Assembly: GCF_004362215.1 (NCBI RefSeq)
Contig: NZ_SNWR01000001.1
Location: 6,430,001-6,494,000, forward strand
Origin: Paractinoplanes brasiliensis
GTDB taxonomy: Bacteria > Actinomycetota > Actinomycetes > Mycobacteriales > Micromonosporaceae
Length of the DNA stretch: 64,000 nt
Direction of reading: 5' to 3'
The first letter of the stretch is position 1. The number at the start of each line of letters is the position of its first letter. Of this stretch, positions 25,510-33,218 are shown in pieces. The notes beneath the pieces were generated by a model. The model did not search any database and had not been told where the DNA came from. It worked only from the letters and a program-made list of their open reading frames with translations. The position numbers were made by a program, and so were the translations under genes.

Positions 25510-26646
25510 TCAGCGTGCCGCCCCGTCGGCGGCGCTGCTCGCGTCGGCGTAACGCAGGACCGCCCCGATCCCGTGAGCCAACGCCACCTCGCCGTCCGCG
25601 ACCAGGACCAGACGAGCTCCCGTACCGGCGATCGCGCGCACAAGAGCAGCGTCGGCGCGCACCTTGACCGGGTCGCCGACACCAGCCTCCCGAAGCACAT
25701 GATCGTCAACCGACACCAGGGCAGGATCATCCGGGGCGATCCACAGCATGTCGGTCGACGACGGATCGTCGGCCAGCAGCACCGTGTCCACCTGCCCCCG
25801 CGAGAGCCGCGTCACCACGTCGGTCAGGCCGAGGCCCGCCGTCCCGTCCGCCTGCTGCGCCCGGAACCGGTCAAGGACCTCGCGGTAGTGCCGGTCGGCG
25901 AGCTCGGCCACGGCCTGAGTCGTCACGTCGTCGAGCAATGACTCGTCGGCCCCGGCGTGCCGCGAACCGGCGTCGGTGGCCACCACCCGGTCCTGCCACC
26001 GTTTCGGCAGCCGCCCGGTGAACGTCTGCACGGCACGCACGTCCCCGCCCACCACGATGACCTCGGCCTCGACCGCCTCGGCCAGATCCACGGCGGCCGC
26101 GGCCACATCCCCGGCGTTGCGCTTCCACGACTCCTCCGCCGCGTGCAGGTAGTGCAGGTGCGACCAGCCGCCGACATGCACCTTGCGGATCGGGAAGGTG
26201 GCGCTGCCCCGCACCTCGGCATGCCGGGGCACCCCACCGGCCGTGAGAGCGTCCAGGTCGGCCCCCGTACGGTCGGCCAGGACCCGCACGTACGGGATCT
26301 CCGCGTGCCGCTGCCGCAGCAGGGGCATGACGTGCGGCAGCGGCCCGGCGAGCGCCTCGTCCGCGGGCGGGGGAGCGGGCAGCGTCTCCGCCACGGTGAC
26401 CTCGCCGTCCCGGGCCAGCACCGCGAGCCCGTACCGCCCCTCCCGATACCGATGTTCCTGGACGGCGGCCTGCACAGCCTCCAGGGTCGCATCGTCGGCG
26501 CCCTGCCCGGTCAGCCGTTCCCGCAGCGCCCGCCAGCGCAACCCCACCTCCTGCGCGGCGTTCTCGCCGGCCCGGGTGGCGTCCAGGTAGACCGACACCC
26601 AGCGCCCCGGCCGTTCCATCAAAGGTCGGAGGAATTCAAGATTCAT
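25510..26646 (-). CDS. Vms1/baeRF-like (Rv2629-type) protein
   Basis: A 378-residue protein like mycobacterial Rv2629 and other bacterial relatives of archaeal/eukaryotic release factor eRF1 and Vms1. Seen: GRWVSVYLDATRAGENAAQEVGLRWRALRERL at the start, a central beta-strand region with VHVGGWSHLHYLHAAEESWKRNAGDVA, then VEAEVIVVGGDVRAVQTFTGRLPKRWQDRVV and ATDAGSRHAGADESLLDD. In relatives this fold acts on stalled ribosome complexes or in dormancy and stress. The Gln of the Vms1 catalytic GxxQ is not evident. Single gene, minus strand; ATG at 26646 with a GGAAAG site. Confidence 0.72.
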   Translation of the reverse strand: MNLEFLRPLMERPGRWVSVYLDATRAGENAAQEVGLRWRALRERLTGQGADDATLEAVQAAVQEHRYREGRYGLAVLARDGEVTVAETLPAPPPADEALAGPLPHVMPLLRQRHAEIPYVRVLADRTGADLDALTAGGVPRHAEVRGSATFPIRKVHVGGWSHLHYLHAAEESWKRNAGDVAAAAVDLAEAVEAEVIVVGGDVRAVQTFTGRLPKRWQDRVVATDAGSRHAGADESLLDDVTTQAVAELADRHYREVLDRFRAQQADGTAGLGLTDVVTRLSRGQVDTVLLADDPSSTDMLWIAPDDPALVSVDDHVLREAGVGDPVKVRADAALVRAIAGTGARLVLVADGEVALAHGIGAVLRYADASSAADGAAR

Positions 26647-27025
26647 GACTTTCCCTTCCGGCGTGCGCCATCCGTCAGCAACGGGCGGTGAACAGCCCGC
26701 ATACCCCCTGAACCGCGATGAAACCGGCCACCCGTCCGACCGCCGGCTCGTGCCCCGCTCCCCGGCAAAATGTGGGCCGGTACCTACAATGGCGTCACGA
26801 CAAGAGGCTTCTACAACCAGGCTGGTGGCTTCACACACGGCTGGCCCGTTCCCTAACGCATCGAGAGGCTCGCGGTGGGTGTTGTCAGCTAGGGGATCGA
26901 TCCCGCGTACGGCCGGAACGTCCGGCCGTACGGGAATACCGTCCCGACCTCCCGAAATGGCAGGCCGACCTGCTGCGCTGGGAAGAGAAATGGGGGCGCC
27001 CCCACCCGTACCGGGGAAGGCTTTT
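26647..27025. other. Intergenic region with a strong hairpin, possible small gene
   Basis: 379 bp between the Vms1-like start and the stop of the P55-like transporter. It should hold the promoter of the Vms1-like gene. At 26906-26932 an 11-bp perfect inverted repeat CGTACGGCCGG/CCGGCCGTACG with a five-base loop lies about 95 bases past the transporter stop and could end its transcript. A plus-strand open stretch finishing KWQADLLRWEEKWGRPHPY at 27029 looks protein-like, but no start codon with a ribosome site is visible, so I do not call it a gene. Confidence 0.5.
26906..26932 (-). terminator. 11-bp stem hairpin downstream of the P55-like gene
   Basis: CGTACGGCCGG pairs with CCGGCCGTACG across the loop AACGT. 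It lies downstream of the lprG-p55-like operon on the minus strand and has no T-tract. It may be that operon's terminator or the binding site of a dimeric regulator. Confidence 0.5.
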
Positions 27026-28540
27026 CTAGACGACTGCGACGGGGTCGGGTCGCCTCGACAAAAGCAAGCCCAGCAGAGCGCCGACCACGCAGAGGACCGC
27101 TGTGATCAGGAAGATTTCGCGGTATTCGGTTTGCAGGGCGGCTTTCAACGCCACCTCGTAGGCGGCCATGCGTGATTCGTATTCGGCCTTTTCGACGCCG
27201 AACGGCAGGGGGGTGTCGAGGTTCGCGGTCAGTTCCTGGAAACGGTGCAAACCCCACGCCGTCAGGGCGGCCACGCCGATCAGCATGCCGACCATGCGGG
27301 AGACGACGGCGGCGGCTGAGGCAACCCCGTGCCGGTCGGGTGGGGTCACGCGCAGCACGGCCGCGGACAGGGGTGCGATGACCAGGCCCAGCCCCAGGCC
27401 GGCGAGGACCAGGTCGGTGTCGAGGCGCGGCAGGATGCCGAAGTGGCGGGCCGCGAGCACGTCGACCGGCCAGTACGCGATCAACCCGTACGCGAAGGCG
27501 GCCGTGAGCAGGCCGATCAGGGTGACCAGCCGCTCGCCCAGGCGGGTCAGCACGAGACCGCCGAGGACGGCGCCGATCGGCAGGGCGATCAGGAAACGGG
27601 TGAGCAGCAGGGTGCCGCCGAACGCGTCCTTGCCCAGCAGCGTCTGCGCGACCAGCTGCACGTCGACGAGCGTCACCATGAGGGCGGCGCCGGTGCAGAA
27701 GCTCGCGCCGAGGGCGGCCAGGAAAGGCTTCATGTGTACGCCGGCGGGGTCGAACAGTTTGGTGCGGGCGCGCCGCTCCCACAGGGCGAACAGGACCAGG
27801 GCGACCACCGCCGCGGCCAGCGTGGCCGGGGCCCAGGACGGGAGGACCGTACGCTCGGGGTCGGGGTTGTAAAGACCCACGACGAGCAGGGCCAAACCCG
27901 CGGCGAGCAGGACTCCGCCGAGCACGTCGACGCGGGTTCTCGCAGGCGCGGCGGAACGGGGCAGCGCGAACCAGACGGCCACGGCGGCGAGGGCGGCCAG
28001 CGGCAGGTTGATCCAGAAGATGCCGCGCCAGCCGATCAGGGCCGCGATCGCGCCGCCGTAGATGGGGCCGAGCACGCTGCCGAGTTCCTGCGCGGCGCCG
28101 ACCGTGCCGAGGGCGACCGCGCGGCGGTGCTGTTCCGTCCACAGGTCGCCGGCGAGGGCCATCGTCACCGGCAGCAGGGCGCCGCCGGCCAGGCCCTGCA
28201 CGACGCGGCCGGTGACCAGCCAGGTGATCGACTCACCTGAGCCCGCGGTGATGGCCGAGCCCAGCGCGAACCCGGCCAGGCAGGCGATGATGACCGCGCG
28301 CCGGCCCAGCCGGTCGGAGAGCGAACCCAGCAGCGGCATGCCGGCCACGTACCCGAGCAGGAAGCCGGTGACGATCGGGGTGGCCCGTTCGAGGTGGTTG
28401 AGCGGGATGTGCACGTCGCGCAGGATGTCGGTGAGGACCGTGACCACCACGTACGCGTCGAGGGCGGCCAGCAGGACGGCGGCGCCACCGACCCCGATCG
28501 CCAAGCGCCGCCGTGACCGGACCGGGGCGCTACGGAGCAC
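27026..28540 (-). CDS. MFS transporter, P55 (Rv1410c)-like
   Basis: A 504-residue DHA2-type major facilitator with about 14 helices. Seen: LDAYVVVTVLTDILRDVHIPLNHLE, LLGSLSDRLGRRAVI (loop 2-3 signature), VQGLAGGALLPVTMALAGDLW, GAAQELGSVLGPIYGGA (motif C). It directly follows an LppX/LprG-type lipoprotein gene, overlapping it by 11 bases; that pairing is the hallmark of mycobacterial lprG-p55, where the two proteins move triacylated lipids or glycolipids to the cell surface and affect drug tolerance. The GTG start at 28540 fits the overlap. Substrate here is unknown. Confidence 0.88.
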   Translation of the reverse strand: MLRSAPVRSRRRLAIGVGGAAVLLAALDAYVVVTVLTDILRDVHIPLNHLERATPIVTGFLLGYVAGMPLLGSLSDRLGRRAVIIACLAGFALGSAITAGSGESITWLVTGRVVQGLAGGALLPVTMALAGDLWTEQHRRAVALGTVGAAQELGSVLGPIYGGAIAALIGWRGIFWINLPLAALAAVAVWFALPRSAAPARTRVDVLGGVLLAAGLALLVVGLYNPDPERTVLPSWAPATLAAAVVALVLFALWERRARTKLFDPAGVHMKPFLAALGASFCTGAALMVTLVDVQLVAQTLLGKDAFGGTLLLTRFLIALPIGAVLGGLVLTRLGERLVTLIGLLTAAFAYGLIAYWPVDVLAARHFGILPRLDTDLVLAGLGLGLVIAPLSAAVLRVTPPDRHGVASAAAVVSRMVGMLIGVAALTAWGLHRFQELTANLDTPLPFGVEKAEYESRMAAYEVALKAALQTEYREIFLITAVLCVVGALLGLLLSRRPDPVAVV

Positions 28541-29219
28541 TGATCGTCACCGGGGCGTCGAAGGCCTTGAACGTCACCGTGACCGTGCCGCCGGGCAGCG
28601 TGAAGGTCGACTTGAGCAGGCGCTTGTCGGCCTCGGCGATCCACAGCTCGGCCGGTACACTGCCCGTGATGCCCGGGATGAGCCCCTTCAGGTCGGGGCC
28701 GGTGCTGGTGGCCGCGACACGCCAGGCGTCCTTGCCGTCGACCTGCTCCTTCGCCTTGGTGGTGGCGCCGGTCGCCGTGCCGAGCACCTTGGCGATGCCG
28801 CGCTCGGGGTCGAGGATGGCCGACGGGTCGTAGACCGAGGCGGCCAGCGTGAGCGGCAGCGCCTGGAACCCGCCGGTCGGGCCCTTCAGGTGGATCTTGT
28901 CGCCGACGATGACGAACTCCAGCTCGACGGGGGCGCCGGACTGCTCCAGCTGCGCGGTGCCCTTGGCCTTGCCCTCCTTGGTCAGCGTGCCCTCGGCCCG
29001 GCGCAGGCTCAGCCCGGCGATCTCACCGCCCGCGTCGATCAGGAACTGCGTCGTCTTGATCTCACGCATGGCCTGGGCGGATTCCTTCACCAGCTGGCCG
29101 CCGTCCGGCAGGGTGACCGCGGGCGCCTTGTCCTCGCTGCTCTCCTTCTTGTCAGGACTGCACGCGACGAGCGCCAGCAGAGCGGTGGACAGCACAAGGA
29201 CGGGGCGGAGTCGCAACAT
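28530..29219 (-). CDS. LppX/LprAFG-family lipoprotein (LprG-like)
   Basis: A 229-residue lipoprotein. The N-terminus is a signal peptide with lipobox LVAC (MLRLRPVLVLSTALLALVAC), acylated at Cys 20. The mature part carries the LppX/LprG pattern: repeated beta-strands around IKTTQFLIDAGGEIAGL, GTAQLEQSGAPVELEFVIVGDKIHLKG, and WRVAATSTGPDLKGLIPGITGSVPAELWI. This fold makes a hydrophobic pocket that carries lipids. It is the first gene of an operon with the P55-like transporter. ATG at 29219. Confidence 0.9.
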   Translation of the reverse strand: MLRLRPVLVLSTALLALVACSPDKKESSEDKAPAVTLPDGGQLVKESAQAMREIKTTQFLIDAGGEIAGLSLRRAEGTLTKEGKAKGTAQLEQSGAPVELEFVIVGDKIHLKGPTGGFQALPLTLAASVYDPSAILDPERGIAKVLGTATGATTKAKEQVDGKDAWRVAATSTGPDLKGLIPGITGSVPAELWIAEADKRLLKSTFTLPGGTVTVTFKAFDAPVTISAP

Positions 29220-29254
29220 ACCGTCGAATGCTAGACGGGCACGCAAGTCCGGGG

Positions 29255-29358
29255 CCGGGGCCGAGGGGAGCGCGAGTGCTGATACCCGATCCCCCGCTTA
29301 CGCGGAGGTTCCCGAATTGAACGGAAAGAAGGAAGCACTCGCATGGCCTCGGCCCCGG
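29255..29358. repeat. Long inverted repeat, 20 paired bases in two blocks
   Basis: CCGGGGCCGAGG (29255-29266) pairs perfectly with CCTCGGCCCCGG (29347-29358), and GCGAGTGC (29272-29279) with GCACTCGC (29335-29342), enclosing a 55-base loop. A short mismatched bulge separates the two blocks. It lies between the TerD-like stop and the lprG start, both on the minus strand. It is unusually long for a simple terminator and may be a structured RNA, terminator or relic of a small mobile element. Confidence 0.75.
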
Positions 29359-29362
29359 CTGC

Positions 29363-31522
29363 TCAGGCCGGGAGCAGCTCGGTGAGCCGGTCCAGGGTAT
29401 AGATCTCCGATCCTTCCGGCAGATGCTCGGGGGCCTCGAGGCCGACGAACGTGACCGGTGTGTCCGGCCCGGCGCCGTCCCAGAGTTCCACGTCGGTGTG
29501 CGCCCGCCACAGGTCGGCCAGGTACCCGATGGTGAGGTAACGCCGCTCCAGCAGGGCCCGCACCCGGTCGGAGGTGGTGAACGTGTTCTCCTCGACCCGG
29601 TTGAACGCCGGCCAGCCGGCCAGGTACAGGTGCAGCCATACCGCCTGCCAGCCGTGTTCGCCCGGGACGAACACCATCGGCAGCGCGACCCGGCCGGCGC
29701 CGCGCAGCGCCGAGCGGGCCCGGACCGTACGGGCGTCGAAAGGGGCGCCGCGCTGACCGGCCGCCCGCGTCTGGTAGCCGAACATCGACTCGGCGACCTC
29801 GTCGAACGACTCCCCGGCGTAGATGTGGACCTGCGGCACCACGTAGTTTCCGCGCAGCGTCAGGGGCACGTCGATGAACTCGGTGGCGCCCTCGGCCGCG
29901 TCGGTGATGTCGCCCGAGTGCACCACGCCGCCGTGGCGGTAGTTCGTCCACGAGACCTGACCCGCCGTCCGGAAATCCGCGTCGAGCAGCAGCACCGACA
30001 GGTCGTAGTCGGTGCGGCGGCTCGCCTGACGCCAGTACGTGAAGAACCGCAGCAGCTCACCGGTGACCGTGGCCCGCGAACCGCGCGGCAGCACCGCGAA
30101 GCCACCCTCGGCCGCCTTGCCGGACAGGGGCAGGGCGACGTCGAGCACGGCCGGGTCGACCAGCGTCGGCCGTTCCCACCGGGGCAGCCGCGCGCCGATC
30201 TCGGCGTCGAGCCGTTCCGTCAGCTCGGCGACCAGCTCGGCCGGCAGCGGCGGGCGACGGTCCGGACCCACGTACGAGTGCCGGGAGCGACTCGCGTAGA
30301 TGCGGGCGGACGCGGGTTCCAGCCGGTTGCCGACGTGCTCCCGCAGAGAGCAGAGCACCCGTCCCGACGCTGTTCCGAGCGCGCCCGTGACGGCCTCGAC
30401 CACCTCGGAGCGCTCCGGCGCGCGGGCGTGACGCAGCAGCCTGTCCGCCGAGCGCAGCAGCATCCCCGGGGCCGCCGACAGCACGGACGCGGCCGCCCGC
30501 ACGTCACCGGAACCCATCGCCGCTTCGGCCCGGCCGGCCAGGCTCCGCACCCGCACCTCACCCCGGGCAACAGCGAAAACCTTTCCCGCGTACGGCCACT
30601 GACCGTACTCGTGCGGGTGCAGGCGCTCGCCGAGGCGCTTCCAGCGTTCCGCGTACGGGCGTACGTCGCCCAGCTTGTTCGCGTTGCCCGCGACAACGCC
30701 GTCGAGCGCCGCGAGCAGCACCCGCCGCTCCGGCCGCCGGAACGCGCGAAAACGCGTAGGGGTACGCAGCGACGGGTCCCCGCCGGAGACCTGACAGGCC
30801 AGGCGCAGCACGTCGGTGGTGGTGTCGACTGCGACCAGCGGCCGGCCGAGAACCAGCCGCACCCCGTTGAGAACAGCCCGGTTCTCCCGTACGGGGATGT
30901 CGCCCGGCTGGGTGCCGTCGGCGCACGCCACGGCGAGCTCGCCGAGCAACGCCAGGTCCGCCTCGCCGAGCGGGGTCGTGCTGCCCGCCATGGCCAGATA
31001 GAGCCGCGAGGCCTCGGCCTCGACCGGGTCACCCAGACGCAGCACGGTCAGGCGGTCACCGGCCGACGCGATCAGCTCGTCGTGCGCGGCCAGCAGTTCC
31101 GCGTACGTGTGCTGGTAGGCGCCGTAACCCGGCAGGCCGAGCAGGTTCACCGTGCCGGAGCGGACCGCGTCACGCAGCTGCTCGTCGGTGGCCGTGCCGC
31201 CACCGGTGAGCACGGCCGCGCGCAGCCGCTCGGTCCAGAACTCGACGGTGTCGGGCACGGTGTGCGGGAAGCCGAGGAAGTACGCGTTGTGCCGCACGTG
31301 GTCGCCGACGAGCTCCCGCACCGCCGAGACAACGGTGGCGGCAAGGTCCATCGCCGGGGCCGGGGCCAGCGCGCCGACATGCTCGAGCAGGGCCCGCGAC
31401 GCCGAGAAGCCGACGTCGAGCAGCACCGCGTCCAGCTGCCGGGCCACCGCCGTGCCGTCCCCGGCCGCACCACTGCTCGCGGGCACGCGCAGCGTCTTCT
31501 GGATGATCTGCTTGTCGAGCAC
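29363..31522 (-). CDS. TerD-domain protein, resembling the MXAN_6230/SCO0854 family
   Basis: A 719-residue protein. The C-terminal 200 residues look like a TerD domain (stress/tellurium-type, calcium binding): YDLSVLLLDADFRTAGQVSWTNY, GVVHSGDITDAAEGATEFIDV, FGYQTRAAGQRGAPFDARTVRARS. The N-terminal and middle parts contain HNAYFLGFPHTVPDTVEFW and YGQWPYAGKVFAVARGEVRVRS, which I associate with SCO0854-like proteins; the RING finger of that family is not evident. Start: GTG at 31522, because GGAGGG lies five bases upstream. An open frame continues upstream without a stop through a tRNA-like gene as far as an ATG with a strong ribosome site at 31816, so a longer protein cannot be ruled out. Confidence 0.7.
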   Translation of the reverse strand: MLDKQIIQKTLRVPASSGAAGDGTAVARQLDAVLLDVGFSASRALLEHVGALAPAPAMDLAATVVSAVRELVGDHVRHNAYFLGFPHTVPDTVEFWTERLRAAVLTGGGTATDEQLRDAVRSGTVNLLGLPGYGAYQHTYAELLAAHDELIASAGDRLTVLRLGDPVEAEASRLYLAMAGSTTPLGEADLALLGELAVACADGTQPGDIPVRENRAVLNGVRLVLGRPLVAVDTTTDVLRLACQVSGGDPSLRTPTRFRAFRRPERRVLLAALDGVVAGNANKLGDVRPYAERWKRLGERLHPHEYGQWPYAGKVFAVARGEVRVRSLAGRAEAAMGSGDVRAAASVLSAAPGMLLRSADRLLRHARAPERSEVVEAVTGALGTASGRVLCSLREHVGNRLEPASARIYASRSRHSYVGPDRRPPLPAELVAELTERLDAEIGARLPRWERPTLVDPAVLDVALPLSGKAAEGGFAVLPRGSRATVTGELLRFFTYWRQASRRTDYDLSVLLLDADFRTAGQVSWTNYRHGGVVHSGDITDAAEGATEFIDVPLTLRGNYVVPQVHIYAGESFDEVAESMFGYQTRAAGQRGAPFDARTVRARSALRGAGRVALPMVFVPGEHGWQAVWLHLYLAGWPAFNRVEENTFTTSDRVRALLERRYLTIGYLADLWRAHTDVELWDGAGPDTPVTFVGLEAPEHLPEGSEIYTLDRLTELLPA

Positions 31523-31553
31523 GCGGCCCTCCGTTCCCCGTCGTCGTGTGTCG

Positions 31554-31684
31554 TGGGTCGCCGGGGGCTCGAACCCCGATCCTTCGGTCCCGTAAGAAGA
31601 AGAAGGAAGTGCACCCATGGCCGCGCGAGGCGGGGAGCGGGCACACTGTTCAGCCGAATGCTCTGCCAGTTGAGCTAACGACCC
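31554..31684 (-). tRNA. tRNA-like gene with a 59-nt structured insertion in the anticodon loop
   Basis: On the minus strand the outline of a tRNA is complete. Acceptor stem GGGTCGT pairs with GCGACCC (one G-T pair) followed by discriminator A; D-arm GCTC-AACTGGCA-GAGC; anticodon stem TTCGG/CCGAA; T-arm CGGGG-TTCGAGC-CCCCG. CCA is not encoded. The anticodon loop, normally 7 bases, is 65 bases here. It starts CTGAACA, then holds a hairpin of its own (GTGTGCCC at 31639-31646 pairs with GGGTGCAC at 31609-31616, two G-T pairs) and a pyrimidine tract TTCCTTCTTCTTCTTA. If spliced after CTGAACA the anticodon would be GAA (Phe), but position 37 would be C, which is odd. It may instead be a tRNA-like noncoding RNA, or a disrupted gene. 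The loop is too short for a group I intron. Confidence 0.7.
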
Positions 31685-31813
31685 GCCCAGATCATCACAC
31701 GCCCGGCTGAACCCCCGCGATCGAGTTTCCCGGCACATCCGGTGGCCGTCGGCCAGGTGGCCGGCGAAGCCGTCGCGGATCACCTTGTTCATGCCGCCGC
31801 CGGTGAGGATTTC

Positions 31814-31826
31814 CATGGTGCTCCTT
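31814..31826 (-). promoter_or_regulatory. Strong ribosome site and ATG upstream of the tRNA-like gene
   Basis: AAGGAG, four bases before an ATG (31816), opens a frame reading MEILTGGGMNKVIRDGFAGH. It has no stop before the tRNA-like element, and stays open in frame through it into the TerD-like protein. The frame could encode a leader peptide or a longer TerD-like protein, or be chance in GC-rich DNA. Confidence 0.45.
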
Positions 31827-31979
31827 CGCACGTGCGTCATGTCACATTGTGGATGGTTGGCGGGTAAACGCGGGTGAGCTGCCGGTCTAGACGATTGTCG
31901 AAGAAGGTGGGGTTGTGTCCGCAGATGGCCGCTATTAGGTTGACCCGCTGCAAGGAGTCTTAACAGATTCGTTGGGGTG

Positions 31980-33218
31980 ATGTGTGTGAACGGCCGCCGG
32001 GTGTGCCTTGCCGTGCCCACCAATCGGGAGTGCTCGGCGACCCTTGCCGAGGTCGTCGCGGAGGCGGACTACGCGCGGCGCGAGTTCGGCGCGGACGTCC
32101 ACCTGGTCGTTCTCGACTCCTCCGGGTATTTCGCGGAGCACGCCGAGGTGCTGGCCGGCGCGGGCCCGGTGTGGCATCTCGACGAGGCGGCCCAACGCGA
32201 TTTCCTCGTACGGGTGATTCGCGCGTCCGGGGTGTCCAAACCCGACCTGCTGCTCGACCTGATGCTGCCCGGCGCGCTGTCCTACGGCGCCTGCACGAAT
32301 CGCGTGTTCCTGATCGCGGCCGCGTTGGGCTGTGTCTCGGTGCACCGCCGGGATTCGGACCTCTACTTCCAGACGTACGGGGGTGAGAAGGTCTTTCCCA
32401 TCCACGCCGAACTGCTCGCCATCGGCCTGCCCGCCCGTGACGCCGTGGCGACCGAAACCCGGCTCGACCCGGCGCTGAGCGATCTGCCGGTGGCCCTGGC
32501 CGGGGGTTCTTTCGTGGGGGACATGTCGGTCGACATCGAGGACATCCGCGGGCACGCCGGCTATCACGACCTCGTCAGCCTGTGGGCCGAACCGGGCGCG
32601 AGCGAGTCCGAGAAAAGGGCGTTGGTCGAGGAGTCCTTCACCGGCAGCCCCGCTTTCGACGGCGACCGCTCGGTGCTCGACGTGGTCGATCCGATGCGGG
32701 TCGACATGCACAACATCGCGTTCGCCGGGCTGCCGGAAAGGGTGCCGTTGCCCCCGGCCACCGACACCATCGGCAGCGACTACTTCCTCATTCACGTCGC
32801 GAACCGGGCCCGGCTCCCGGCCGTCGTGCACAACCGGCACATCGTCAATTTCCACACCGGCGAACGCAAGACCGACGCCGGGTTCCTCGCGTACCAGATG
32901 CGGTTCGCCAAGTTCATTCTCTCGATGTACTACTTCCATTTCATCTACGGCCGGATGACCGGCGACGACCCGGCCGCCATCGCCGCGATCGCGCGGGAGA
33001 GCACCTGGCAGCCGCGGGAGCCGAACGAGGCGCAGATCGACCGGATGGAACGCGCCTACCGGCGGCTGGGCGGCCGATTCACCGGGGTCGCCGACCTGAT
33101 CCGCGAGCGCCGTGAGGTCTTGCTGACCGAGGCGCGGCGTGACATCGATGACTTCGTGCTGCTGCTCGAGGCGTGGCCGGCCCTCGTCGCCGCCGCGCGC
33201 GGCACGGACGTGCGGTGA
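31980..33218 (+). CDS. DUF6271 family protein
   Basis: A 412-residue protein with RRVCLAVPTNRECSATLAEVVAEADYARREFGADVHLVVLD at the start, resembling a GT-A nucleotide-sugar fold but with no confirmed activity; I associate it with DUF6271. Other conserved-looking stretches: TNRVFLIAAALGCVSVHRRDSDLYFQ and LVHVANRARLPAVVHNRHIVNFH-like text near residue 280. ATG at 31980 has a weak GGGGTG site. A TTGACC...TAACAG pair at 31940-31966 may be its promoter. It overlaps the decarboxylase gene by four bases (GTGA), and an MFS gene follows, so the three form one biosynthesis/export operon. Confidence 0.72.
   Translation: MCVNGRRVCLAVPTNRECSATLAEVVAEADYARREFGADVHLVVLDSSGYFAEHAEVLAGAGPVWHLDEAAQRDFLVRVIRASGVSKPDLLLDLMLPGALSYGACTNRVFLIAAALGCVSVHRRDSDLYFQTYGGEKVFPIHAELLAIGLPARDAVATETRLDPALSDLPVALAGGSFVGDMSVDIEDIRGHAGYHDLVSLWAEPGASESEKRALVEESFTGSPAFDGDRSVLDVVDPMRVDMHNIAFAGLPERVPLPPATDTIGSDYFLIHVANRARLPAVVHNRHIVNFHTGERKTDAGFLAYQMRFAKFILSMYYFHFIYGRMTGDDPAAIAAIARESTWQPREPNEAQIDRMERAYRRLGGRFTGVADLIRERREVLLTEARRDIDDFVLLLEAWPALVAAARGTDVR

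Noticed and set aside
26777..26861. A short plus-strand peptide starting MWAGTYNGV in the gap near 26.8 kb.
   Set aside because: No ribosome site precedes it and nothing supports its translation; it is 28 residues of chance open frame.
26718..27029. A 103-codon plus-strand frame ending next to the P55-like gene.
   Set aside because: Only the last 30 residues look protein-like, no start with a ribosome site is visible, and a strong inverted repeat lies in the middle of the frame.
31554..31684. Normal tRNA or a tRNA with a group I intron.
   Set aside because: The insertion (59 nt) is far too short for a group I intron and carries only a simple hairpin, so a plain or intron-bearing tRNA gene is not the best reading.
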